From: JBAXBF01 sp034429745
GTDB taxonomy: Bacteria > Chloroflexota > Anaerolineae > Anaerolineales > DRKV01
DNA length: 13,903 bases
NCBI GenBank assembly: GCA_034429745.1
Contig: DAOUFY010000012.1
Span: 1-13,903, forward strand
Direction of reading: 5' to 3'
Notes under the pieces: model-generated
The model's database searches: none
The model's input: the letters and a program-made list of their open reading frames with translations, nothing else
Told to the model about the DNA's origin: nothing
Program-made: the position numbers and the translations under genes
Shown: positions 1 to 5,697 of the stretch, piece by piece
How positions within the stretch are numbered: position 1 is the stretch's first letter
Layout: each line of letters opens with the position of its first letter

Positions 1-246
1 TGATAGTTACACTTTTCCTTCAAATCGCCATGCTATTCTTACATAAATCCTTTTCATAATGTAAAAGAATTAAGCTAGGCATTATCTTTCATTAATTAAC
101 ACACCTATTTCTTCCATACTTGTGTATTAACTAATCAGGTAAATTTATGGTGCATTATTTTTCAAATGTAATATATTATGCATTAAATCATTTAATGCAT
201 TTAATATTGTATTTTTTAATAAAAAAATAATCCCTTAAAAAATATT
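1..246. other. AT-rich intergenic region upstream of the cold-shock gene
   Basis: No convincing open reading frame was found on either strand in this strongly AT-rich stretch. It contains the 23-bp palindrome listed separately at 178-200. Around 95-135 there is a looser inverted pair (TTAACACA facing TGTGTATTAA). The GCATTA motif recurs near 79, 152 and 180. The stretch probably carries upstream regulatory sequence for the cold-shock promoter, or the end of an upstream transcription unit outside the window. Confidence 0.5.
178..200. repeat. 23-bp palindrome, possible operator
   Basis: Two perfect 10-base arms, ATGCATTAAA (178-187) and TTTAATGCAT (191-200), face each other across three bases (TCA). 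The centre lies about 58 bases upstream of the cold-shock -35 box. The short loop and AT-rich arms suit a binding site for a dimeric regulator better than a GC-rich terminator, but no regulator is encoded nearby. Function is inferred from symmetry only. Confidence 0.5.
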
Positions 247-275
247 TTGACACCGATTCCAGTATATGATATATT
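247..275 (+). promoter_or_regulatory. sigma70-type promoter of the cold-shock gene
   Basis: A perfect -35 box TTGACA (247-252) and a -10 box TATATT (270-275) are separated by 17 bases. TG at 267-268 gives an extended -10 (TGATATATT). Transcription should start near 281-282, leaving a leader of about 54 bases. This is the best-matching promoter in the window, as expected for a highly expressed gene. Confidence 0.85.
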
Positions 276-279
276 GCCG

Positions 280-303
280 TTTGCTGGTGATTTTAACAGC
301 AAA
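280..303 (+). promoter_or_regulatory. 5'-terminal leader hairpin of the cold-shock mRNA
   Basis: TTTGCTG (280-286) and CAGCAAA (297-303) form a perfect 7-bp stem with a 10-base loop. It begins almost exactly at the predicted transcription start. A stem at the very 5' end can protect an mRNA from RNase E-type decay, and cold-shock leaders are known to be structured. The ribosome binding site AAAGGAAG (318-325) lies outside the stem. Confidence 0.5.
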
Positions 304-335
304 GTATGTTTATAAGTAAAGGAAGATTTTGTATT

Positions 336-548
336 ATGGAAGAAAAAGAAACTGGTACTGTAAAATGGTTCAATGATCAAAAAGGTTACGGCTTTATCGA
401 ACGCGATAGTGGCAGTGACGTTTTTGTTCATTACAGCGAAATTGGAGCTCAAGGCTTCCGTTCGCTTCAGCAAGGTCAACGTGTGGAGTTTACTGTTGTA
501 AAAGGAGAAAAAGGTCTGCAGGCGCAAAAAGTTACTATTCTAAAGTAA
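336..548 (+). CDS. csp: Cold-shock protein, CspA family
   Basis: This 70-aa single cold-shock domain protein is the usual length for the family. Such proteins bind single-stranded RNA and DNA in the cytoplasm and act as RNA chaperones. The RNP1 motif KGYGFI is at residues 16-21, RNP2 VFVHY at 29-33, and the aromatic start TVKWFN at 8-13. An in-frame ATG at 306 would add ten residues unlike the family. The ATG at 336 is preferred because AAAGGAAG lies about 10 bases upstream and the protein then starts MEEKETGTVKWF. The gene is monocistronic, with its own strong promoter and two downstream stem-loops. Family assignment is certain. Whether it is cold-induced or constitutive cannot be told. Confidence 0.95.
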   Translation: MEEKETGTVKWFNDQKGYGFIERDSGSDVFVHYSEIGAQGFRSLQQGQRVEFTVVKGEKGLQAQKVTILK

Positions 549-571
549 ACGGTTCGGTTTCCACCACAACC

Positions 572-604
572 AAGGGGCTGCTTTTCTCTAAGCAGCCCTT
601 ATTA
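572..604 (+). terminator. Rho-independent terminator of the cold-shock gene
   Basis: GGGCTGCTT (575-583) pairs with AAGCAGCCC (590-598) around a 6-base loop. TTATT follows. It begins about 25 bases after the cold-shock stop codon. Confidence 0.8.
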
Positions 605-612
605 ATTAATCA

Positions 613-638
613 AAAAAGCCGTCACTTGACGGCTTTTT
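613..638. terminator. Bidirectional terminator between convergent genes
   Basis: AAAAAGCCGTC (613-623) pairs with GACGGCTTTTT (628-638) around the loop ACTT. The A-run before and T-run after let it work in both directions. It would back up the cold-shock terminator on the plus strand and end the convergent minus-strand gene at 664. Confidence 0.85.
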
Positions 639-663
639 CAGTGAATTTTCATTGTTGCAGAAC

Positions 664-1059
664 TTAATTCGGAGGTGGCAGAATATCCCCCTCCTCATCA
701 TCATCTTCTTCATCAATCGTAAAATCATCTTCGTAGGCATAAGCCAACTCAATTTCATCAGCTGCAAAGCGCACCCAAAGATAAAGCATATCCCCTTCTT
801 GTACAACCGTAGAACGCGCTGCAACAATGGGAACTTCGCGGGTCAGTCCATCTTCAGTCTTAAACTCCAAGTAACAAGGGTGCTTTTCCCGCCACGCTCG
901 GTAGCATCTTTCAACCAATGCTGCGGCATTTTTTGCCCGCAGTGTAGTTTTCGCCACTTCTGATACCCCATATCCCTCATTAATACCGCTTACCCAGCCT
1001 TCGTTAACCAACTCAAAGGTCGGCGTTGGTCCTTCGATGATGGTGATTTTATTCTCCAT
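664..1059 (-). CDS. Conserved hypothetical protein with acidic C-terminal tail
   Basis: This 131-aa soluble protein has no signal peptide, membrane segment or catalytic motif I can recognise. The N-terminus is MENKITIIEGPTPTFE, followed by a basic segment around residues 50-60 (RCYRAWREKH) and a strand-rich part. The tail at about 109-124 is almost entirely Asp/Glu and the protein ends PPPN. The ATG at 1059 has AAAGGAG about 7 bases upstream. A longer frame to 1128 lacks such a site and would cover the promoter. Sequences beginning with a similar ITIIEGP.PTFE pattern are, from memory, typical of Anaerolineae, but I cannot verify this. The gene appears monocistronic, with an extended -10 promoter. 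Function is unknown. Confidence 0.8.
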   Translation of the reverse strand: MENKITIIEGPTPTFELVNEGWVSGINEGYGVSEVAKTTLRAKNAAALVERCYRAWREKHPCYLEFKTEDGLTREVPIVAARSTVVQEGDMLYLWVRFAADEIELAYAYEDDFTIDEEDDDEEGDILPPPN

Positions 1060-1102
1060 AGCAGAGACTCCTTTCCAAAGAAATGCTTTTAATGCATAGC
1101 CT

Positions 1103-1111
1103 TTTATATCA
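1103..1111 (-). promoter_or_regulatory. Extended -10 promoter element for the 131-aa gene
   Basis: On the minus strand the sequence reads TGATATAAA, that is TG-n-TATAAA. It lies about 44 bases before the ATG at 1059. No good -35 box is seen at 17 bases. Confidence 0.5.
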
Positions 1112-1191
1112 TACCACACTTCAGACATTAAAGCAAAAAGAAAATGCCCACAAAGCGCAAGCGTCCTCTCTTGCTTTAGTCAATCATCTAT

Positions 1192-1217
1192 CCTGACTAG
1201 GATTTTTCCGAGTCAGG
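1192..1217. repeat. Stem-loop overlapping the methyltransferase stop codon
   Basis: CCTGACT (1192-1198) and AGTCAGG (1211-1217) are perfect complements, with an inner GGA/TCC pair (1200-1202 and 1207-1209) and a 4-base loop. It spans the stop codon (1213-1215) of the minus-strand methyltransferase. No T-run follows on that strand, so it could be a weak terminator or a 3'-end stabiliser. Confidence 0.4.
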
Positions 1218-1848
1218 CAAGCAGCTCAGGTTTTTCAAACACCAAGGTATAAGATAGGCTATTACCGTAGCTTGCTCTTTCGATGAAACCGGCTTTTTCC
1301 GCCAAGTTACGCACCCACTTCCGAAATTGAAAGTCCGGATCGGCGATCACCTCAGTTATACACAGCCAACCATGTGGCTTTAGGCTGTCATAAATTTCAC
1401 GCAGCAATGCCAATTTATTCGGCACTTCCCCCAACACGGTAACGAGCAAGGCTCGGTCATAGATATTTATCCCCAGTTTGCCCTCGCCGGCTGCCGTGTG
1501 AAGATATTCAATATTTTCCAGCTGCTCTTTTTCTGCCTTTGCTTGAACTATAGCGAGCATTGCAGTTTGAATATCGGCTGCAGTTACCTTTCCCAACATG
1601 CCCACAGCTTTTGCGATGGGAATGGTAAGACGGCCGGCCCCGCAGCCAAAATCGAGCACCTGCATACCCTCCTGGAGGGCAAGGCTATTAAGAATTGATG
1701 CAGTGCGATAATTCTTGAAGAAAGGGTTATCTTGATTTACAATCCACGCCAGCCTCGCCGGGCAAGGAATGCTTGTAAACTTTCCAACGATTTGACTAAT
1801 GATAAAGATCAAGATCAATCCGCCCAAAACATAAAGAAACAGTTGCAT
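1213..1848 (-). CDS. Membrane-anchored class I SAM-dependent methyltransferase
   Basis: This 211-aa protein has an N-terminal hydrophobic segment (about residues 4-21) and a Rossmann-type methyltransferase domain. Motif I is VLDFGCGAG (64-72). The probable ribose-binding acidic residue is D92 in TAADIQ. A motif near 155-166 (SLKPHGWLCITE) matches the usual post-motif region. It probably methylates a small molecule or lipid at the inner face of the membrane, but the substrate cannot be inferred. The ATG at 1848 is preceded by AAAGGAG about 8 bases upstream. A -10 box on the minus strand at 1906-1911 gives it its own promoter. It runs away from the divergent tRNA and has no co-directional partner closer than 150 bases. 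Confidence 0.85.
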   Translation of the reverse strand: MQLFLYVLGGLILIFIISQIVGKFTSIPCPARLAWIVNQDNPFFKNYRTASILNSLALQEGMQVLDFGCGAGRLTIPIAKAVGMLGKVTAADIQTAMLAIVQAKAEKEQLENIEYLHTAAGEGKLGINIYDRALLVTVLGEVPNKLALLREIYDSLKPHGWLCITEVIADPDFQFRKWVRNLAEKAGFIERASYGNSLSYTLVFEKPELLA

Positions 1849-1905
1849 TGCCTTGCTCCTTTCGCATTTTGCTTATCGTCAAAAGGAAAAATAATTTGAT
1901 TAAAC

Positions 1906-1911
1906 ATTATA
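1906..1911 (-). promoter_or_regulatory. -10 box of the membrane methyltransferase gene
   Basis: TATAAT reads on the minus strand 57 bases before the ATG at 1848. No convincing -35 box is present. It lies back to back with the tRNA promoter in a 129-base divergent region. Confidence 0.45.
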
Positions 1912-1933
1912 CTCTTTTTTGAAGAAACAAACC

Positions 1934-1962
1934 TTGCTTATTTATAAAAAATGTGGTAATAT
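1934..1962 (+). promoter_or_regulatory. Promoter of tRNA-fMet
   Basis: The -35 box TTGCTT (1934-1939) is 17 bases from the -10 box TAATAT (1957-1962). TG at 1954-1955 gives an extended -10. Transcription would start near 1969, about nine bases before the mature tRNA. Confidence 0.6.
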
Positions 1963-1977
1963 AAAAGTCCGCGACGA

Positions 1978-2049
1978 TGCGGGGTGGAGCAGTGGCAGCT
2001 CGTCGGGCTCATAACCCGAAGGTCAGTGGTTCGAATCCACTCCCCGCTA
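1978..2049 (+). tRNA. Initiator tRNA-fMet (CAT anticodon)
   Basis: A 72-base cloverleaf folds without conflict: acceptor pairs 2-7 with 66-71, D-stem GAGC/GCTC, anticodon stem TCGGG/CCCGA with loop CTCATAA, and T-stem AGTGG/CCACT with loop TTCGAAT. Three features identify the initiator rather than elongator Met tRNA. The first acceptor position is mismatched (T1 against T72), the anticodon stem has three consecutive G-C pairs, and there is an A11-T24 pair in the D-stem. CCA is not encoded (CTA follows A73). It carries formyl-methionine to the start codon. The gene stands alone between its own promoter and a strong terminator. Confidence 0.95.
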
Positions 2050-2059
2050 CTAAATAAGA

Positions 2060-2090
2060 AACCGCAGCCTCTTTAGGGCTGCGGTTATTT
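2060..2090. terminator. Terminator of tRNA-fMet, possibly bidirectional
   Basis: AACCGCAGCC (2060-2069) pairs with GGCTGCGGTT (2077-2086) around a 7-base loop, followed by ATTTGTT. On the minus strand a T-rich stretch also follows, so it may also end the convergent unit whose last stop codon is at 2134. Confidence 0.85.
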
Positions 2091-2133
2091 GTTCGCCTGA
2101 AGTGAATATTTCATCGTGAAGACTGCTTATCTA

Positions 2134-3012
2134 TTATGGATAATTTCTCTTGTCTGGTATTACTCCTCTTACCCCACCACGTGGATTTTCTACATCACCC
2201 GCATAGCGCGGAATAATATGAATATGAACATGCGGTACCGTTTGCCCAGCCACCGAGCCTACGTTGATGCCAACGTTAAACCCATGGGGGTGAAAGCGTT
2301 CGGTGAGCAAGTCTTTTACCCGATCGGTCATGATCCAAAGGGCAGTTTTGACATGAGTGGAAAGCTCGAAGTAATCGGCAATGTGTTTTTTAGGAATGAT
2401 CAATGCATGGCCTGGTGAGACTGGGTATTTATCCAATATGGCATAGGCAGTCGCTGATTCGGTCAGCAATTCTCGATCAGCATCGGGAGTACAGAAGGGG
2501 CAATTGTTCATTATGGAGTGGGACTGCCGGTGGAAGGGGCGGTATTCATATATTTCAGCATTTTCGGTGCGCAGAATACTTTGGTATGGTAATTTTACAT
2601 TGCATTGATACACTTGTACCCCATGCCTGAAATGCGTGCGGAAACCGTCTTTTCGAATATCGCGCCTCACAGCAAAATAAGCGCGTCCATCTGGCTGCAG
2701 CAGTTCTGAAACTGCCATCAAAACATGCGCCTGCTCTTCCGGCAGCAAAACATTCAGCACATACAAACACAGGATGGTATCGAATTTTCCCTCAGGGGGA
2801 TCGGGGGCGTAGTATGGATCGTAGCCGCAGACATCAAACCCCTTTTGGCGTAAAAAAGCCACATCTGTTCCCAACCCACTTCCGAAATCCAGCACGCGTC
2901 CACGAATCATCCCGGCTCGGAACAGGTAGCGCACAGGAAACGAAGCTTGCGTGCGCTCTTTTACAGTAAGATGGCTATTGGAGTTTTGCGGTGAGCGGTA
3001 AACCAAATTCAT
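2134..3012 (-). CDS. Fusion of SAM-dependent methyltransferase and HIT-family hydrolase
   Basis: This is a 292-aa, two-domain protein. Residues 1 to about 160 form a class I methyltransferase with motif I VLDFGSGLGTD (40-50) and a second-strand acidic residue in CGYDPYY (62-68). Residues about 167-292 form a HIT domain that starts like a stand-alone HIT protein (IMNNCPFC, a CxxC zinc-type pair). It carries the catalytic HVHIHII triad at about 261-267 and LIIPKKH near 204-210. HIT proteins hydrolyse or transfer nucleotides, for example AMP-lysine or Ap4A. The methyl acceptor is unknown. The ATG at 3012 overlaps the upstream HNH stop (ATGA), implying translational coupling. An in-frame TTG at 3027 is less likely. 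Such fusions are annotated in other bacteria, but their role is not established to my knowledge. Confidence 0.88.
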   Translation of the reverse strand: MNLVYRSPQNSNSHLTVKERTQASFPVRYLFRAGMIRGRVLDFGSGLGTDVAFLRQKGFDVCGYDPYYAPDPPEGKFDTILCLYVLNVLLPEEQAHVLMAVSELLQPDGRAYFAVRRDIRKDGFRTHFRHGVQVYQCNVKLPYQSILRTENAEIYEYRPFHRQSHSIMNNCPFCTPDADRELLTESATAYAILDKYPVSPGHALIIPKKHIADYFELSTHVKTALWIMTDRVKDLLTERFHPHGFNVGINVGSVAGQTVPHVHIHIIPRYAGDVENPRGGVRGVIPDKRNYP

Positions 3013-4122
3013 GGCGTATATTTCCAACCGCTTGAAAAGCCCATATTAGCGGCAATTTGCATTTGTGGGGCAATCGCCTTACAAAGAATATCTCGAAACG
3101 TCTCAAAAGGCATGACTGCAAAATCCTTTATGGTGCTAAGGTTGAATAACAAGATATAATCTTCAAGCCAAGTGGCTGCTTTGGGCGTGGAGAGTGCAGT
3201 TTTTACTGCCCTATATTGTTGCAGCGCAAACGGCTCAAGGTAAGAATGGTCTGGCAGGTTGTCGCTCTTTGAGGAATTAACCATCTTTGGCACAGGGATG
3301 AGATTCCACAGCAGATCATGAGTCACAAAACGCCACGGCAAAAAATGATCGAGTGAATAATTATCTTGTTGGAGCGGCAGTTCAGAGTAAATACATGTCA
3401 TAGCCTCACTATGAGCAAGCACAAAATTCCAAAATTCCCGCGCCAGCCGCAGGTTGCGTGCCTGAGGCTCGAACAATTTTGCGGCAATGTTTGGTACATT
3501 TACATTGTTTTTCTGCAGATAATTTCAGATGCCATAGGCAAAAGCCTGTCAGGATGGTCAGATGCTGCTGAAGGTAGCTCAGCCATTCAGGATGAATTTC
3601 TATCGCTAATTGGGGCGTCTCCACAAACCGATACAGACAGGGTTTGGGATTGTAGAATGCTTGGTCTGCCAATTGACGAATGAGGCGGTTTACCTCCCAA
3701 TCCCTGGCTCCGCGCAAAGTTTGTGCAAAAAACGGGCGCAAGAAACGGTATGGGACAAATTTTCCCAGAGAATAGATTTCACGCCCTACATGATCTCGCT
3801 GTTGGAGATGTTCAATCGCCACTTGTTTCACCCGAGAACTTGGGCTATCTACGTCCAAGTTAGAAGTTTCCCTTAAAAGGAGCGTGATTTTCCCCAACTG
3901 ATCTTGTTTGCCAAACGAAAGCCGAAAGTAATTGACCGGATACCATACATGGGCGATCATGCTTGCCAGCAGCGAGTCAAGCCCATAAACCCTCCCATTA
4001 TTTTCGCGCACGCTTTCCAAAATGGCTAAAAACCAGTAAAACTTATAAGAGTTCGTAACCTCTTCAAAACTGGAAGCCAGAGCAGAAATGGGGAGAGAAG
4101 GTGAATGCGGAATGGAATGCAT
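3009..4122 (-). pseudogene. HNH endonuclease domain protein, interrupted by a single-base frameshift
   Basis: Two overlapping minus-strand frames make one protein of about 370 aa if one base is removed. The first (from ATG 4122) gives the helical N-terminal part, with TNSYKFYWFLAIL, WYPVNYFRLSFGKQDQL and KFVPYRFLRPFF. After LWHL near 3527 it runs into unrelated sequence. The second frame resumes at once with YLQKNNVNVPNIAAKLFEP and carries the HNH nuclease core: CIYSELPL, YSLDHFLPWRF (Asp-His near 3345-3350), HDLLWNLIP and NSSKSDNLP (catalytic-type Asn near 3276-3278). The metal-binding and catalytic residues appear intact. The shift lies between about 3508 and 3527, beside A-runs, so it may be a sequencing error or a true mutation. 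The ATG lies 6 bases after a TATAAT, suggesting a leaderless mRNA. The stop overlaps the methyltransferase-HIT start. Confidence 0.8.
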
Positions 4123-4128
4123 AAATCA

Positions 4129-4134
4129 ATTATA
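4129..4134 (-). promoter_or_regulatory. -10 box of the HNH / methyltransferase-HIT unit
   Basis: TATAAT on the minus strand is followed by six bases (TGATTT) and then the ATG at 4122. Transcription would therefore start at or next to the A of the start codon, giving a leaderless transcript. No ribosome binding site is present. No clear -35 box was found. Confidence 0.55.
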
Positions 4135-4267
4135 ACAAAATTATCCTTGAGCGCCTGTTTCCGCTGGGTTGGAGGATTTTATACTTTTTATTTATGGGAG
4201 TTCATGCCTGCGTCGAAGCACCTCACTTTTGCTGAGTTCTATCTAATCATCTTTTTTAATCCATCAA

Positions 4268-4276
4268 TGATATAAT
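4268..4276 (+). promoter_or_regulatory. Extended -10 promoter of the DUF1295 gene
   Basis: TGATATAAT matches the extended -10 consensus (TG at 4268-4269, TATAAT at 4271-4276). The position 17 bases upstream (CATCTT) is not a -35 box. The leader would be about 68 bases. Nothing else was recognised in the 228-base divergent region 4123-4350. Confidence 0.6.
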
Positions 4277-4350
4277 ACAAATAAAACAATGCGGGTCTGA
4301 TAAGTGTCATCTCAACCCCTTTACCCAATATAAAGTAAGGAGAGTTTCCC

Positions 4351-5217
4351 ATGCAGAAAGCAGAGCGCAATTCCTTTATCGTTTTTCCCATTATTGTCCT
4401 CACCGGCATTCTCATTGCCCTTGCCGGCAGCTATGCAGGCAGTACGATAGGCGGCATTCCCATTTTTGCTTGCTGTGTGGTTATTATCTTTATCATCCAA
4501 TGGGTGGCTTTTATCCCAGCTTACTTGCTGCAGACAGAAAAATTTTTCGACCTGACCGGCAGCCTCACCTACATCGCGACCATCAGCATTGCCGCCCTCC
4601 TAAGCCCAGCTTTGGGCACTCGCTCTCTCCTGCTGTGGGGGATCGTCGTCATTTGGGCTGCGCGGCTGGGTACCTTCCTTTTCCAGCGCATTCGCAAAGC
4701 CGGCAAAGACGACCGCTTCGATGACCTGAAAACTTCTTTTATCCGCTTTCTAAACGTTTGGACCATCCAAGCCTTATGGGTTACCCTCACAATGGCTGCT
4801 GCACTAGCCGCCATTACGTCAACCAACCGCAAAGGGCCGGATGTCTTTATGATCATCGGCTTCTTGTTATGGATTTTCGGTTTTGCCATCGAAGTGATTG
4901 CTGACGCCCAAAAAAGCCGTTTCAATGCTGACCCGCAGAACAAAGGCAAGTTTATTCAGAGCGGTTTATGGGCTCGTTCCCGCCATCCCAACTACTTTGG
5001 AGAAATTGTGCTCTGGATCGGTGCAGCCATCATCGCCTTCCCAGCCCTGCAAGGCTGGCAACTGTTTACCCTAATCTCTCCCATTTTTGTAGCCCTGCTT
5101 CTCACTCGGGTCAGCGGCATCCCGCTGCTAGAAAAGAAAGCCGATCAAAAATGGGGCGGTCAGGCAGAATATGAAGACTATAAGAAGAAAACGCCAGTAT
5201 TGATCCCGCGTCTGTAA
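4351..5217 (+). CDS. DUF1295 family integral membrane protein (steroid 5-alpha-reductase-like)
   Basis: This 288-aa polytopic membrane protein has about seven hydrophobic segments. Family hallmarks are EKFFDLTGS (63-71), RLGTFLFQRI...GKDDRFD (105-124), EVIADAQKSRF (181-191), FIQSGLWARSRHPNYFGEI (201-219) and SGIPLLEKKAD (255-265). The C-terminal half resembles the steroid reductase/isoprenylcysteine methyltransferase fold, whose members act on lipid substrates with NADPH or SAM. The actual reaction of DUF1295 proteins is not firmly established. The ATG has AAGGAG about 9 bases upstream and its own extended -10 promoter. It converges on a DUF2177 gene 51 bases away. In other bacteria the two families often sit in fatty-acid or oxidative-stress clusters, from memory. 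No terminator of usual quality separates them. Confidence 0.9.
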   Translation: MQKAERNSFIVFPIIVLTGILIALAGSYAGSTIGGIPIFACCVVIIFIIQWVAFIPAYLLQTEKFFDLTGSLTYIATISIAALLSPALGTRSLLLWGIVVIWAARLGTFLFQRIRKAGKDDRFDDLKTSFIRFLNVWTIQALWVTLTMAAALAAITSTNRKGPDVFMIIGFLLWIFGFAIEVIADAQKSRFNADPQNKGKFIQSGLWARSRHPNYFGEIVLWIGAAIIAFPALQGWQLFTLISPIFVALLLTRVSGIPLLEKKADQKWGGQAEYEDYKKKTPVLIPRL

Positions 5218-5268
5218 CAACATTATTACGGGAGATTTGCCAATCAAGCCGCTTTGCTTTTGATATGA

Positions 5269-5682
5269 TCAGCTTCGGTGTGGACCTAAACTCTTGGCGG
5301 CGATAAAGCCAACAGTACTTACAGCAACACTTAAAATAATTCCCCAGGCTAAATCCACCACAGTTACCAGCAGCGGCCATCCTTTTATTGTTGCCAGATT
5401 TGTCAAATCGTAGGTAGCATAAGTAACAAGCCCGAACAAGGCTGCGCGCAGCAGAGTCGCTCTGAGCGAACCCTTTTCCAGCCCCGGCACAACCACCAAG
5501 AATAACAATCCTGCAACAAACAATAGGTAGAATAAGAGTGCTGCCGGCCAATTGATCGCCGGCGCAAAAAGATAGCCAAGATATTCATTGTAAAATGTGC
5601 GGGCAACAAAGCCAAGCCAGACCATATCAATAACAAGGAATGAAGCAAGCATAATGAAATAAAGCTTAATGTAATGAGCCAT
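5269..5682 (-). CDS. DUF2177 family membrane protein
   Basis: This 137-aa protein has four predicted membrane segments (about 5-27, 44-67, 76-90 and 103-130). Family signatures are IDMVWLGFVARTFY (18-31), NWPAALLFYLLFVAGL (44-59), ALFGLVTYATYDLTNLAT (81-98) and KGWP (100-103). The length is typical. Function is unknown. The start ATG at 5682 lies 15 bases after the stop of the upstream degV gene, with only a weak ribosome binding site (GTAAGC), so it is probably translated from the degV transcript. Its partner DUF1295 is on the opposite strand. Confidence 0.9.
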   Translation of the reverse strand: MAHYIKLYFIMLASFLVIDMVWLGFVARTFYNEYLGYLFAPAINWPAALLFYLLFVAGLLFLVVVPGLEKGSLRATLLRAALFGLVTYATYDLTNLATIKGWPLLVTVVDLAWGIILSVAVSTVGFIAAKSLGPHRS

Positions 5683-5697
5683 GAGCTTACAATAGTA

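Noticed and set aside
1978..2049. Elongator tRNA-Met or tRNA-Ile2 (also CAT anticodon)
   Set aside because: The unpaired 1-72 position, three G-C pairs in the anticodon stem and the A11-T24 pair are initiator features.
2134..2500. HIT protein as a separate gene from the internal ATG of MNNCPFC
   Set aside because: The methyltransferase frame runs into it without a stop, and I saw no ribosome binding site that would require a separate start. A fusion is the direct reading.
3009..3476. The nuclease half of the HNH gene as an independent gene starting at TTG 3476
   Set aside because: The frame is protein-like well upstream of that codon (NVPNIAAK) and joins the upstream gene cleanly if one base is removed. 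One frameshifted gene explains it better than two genes.
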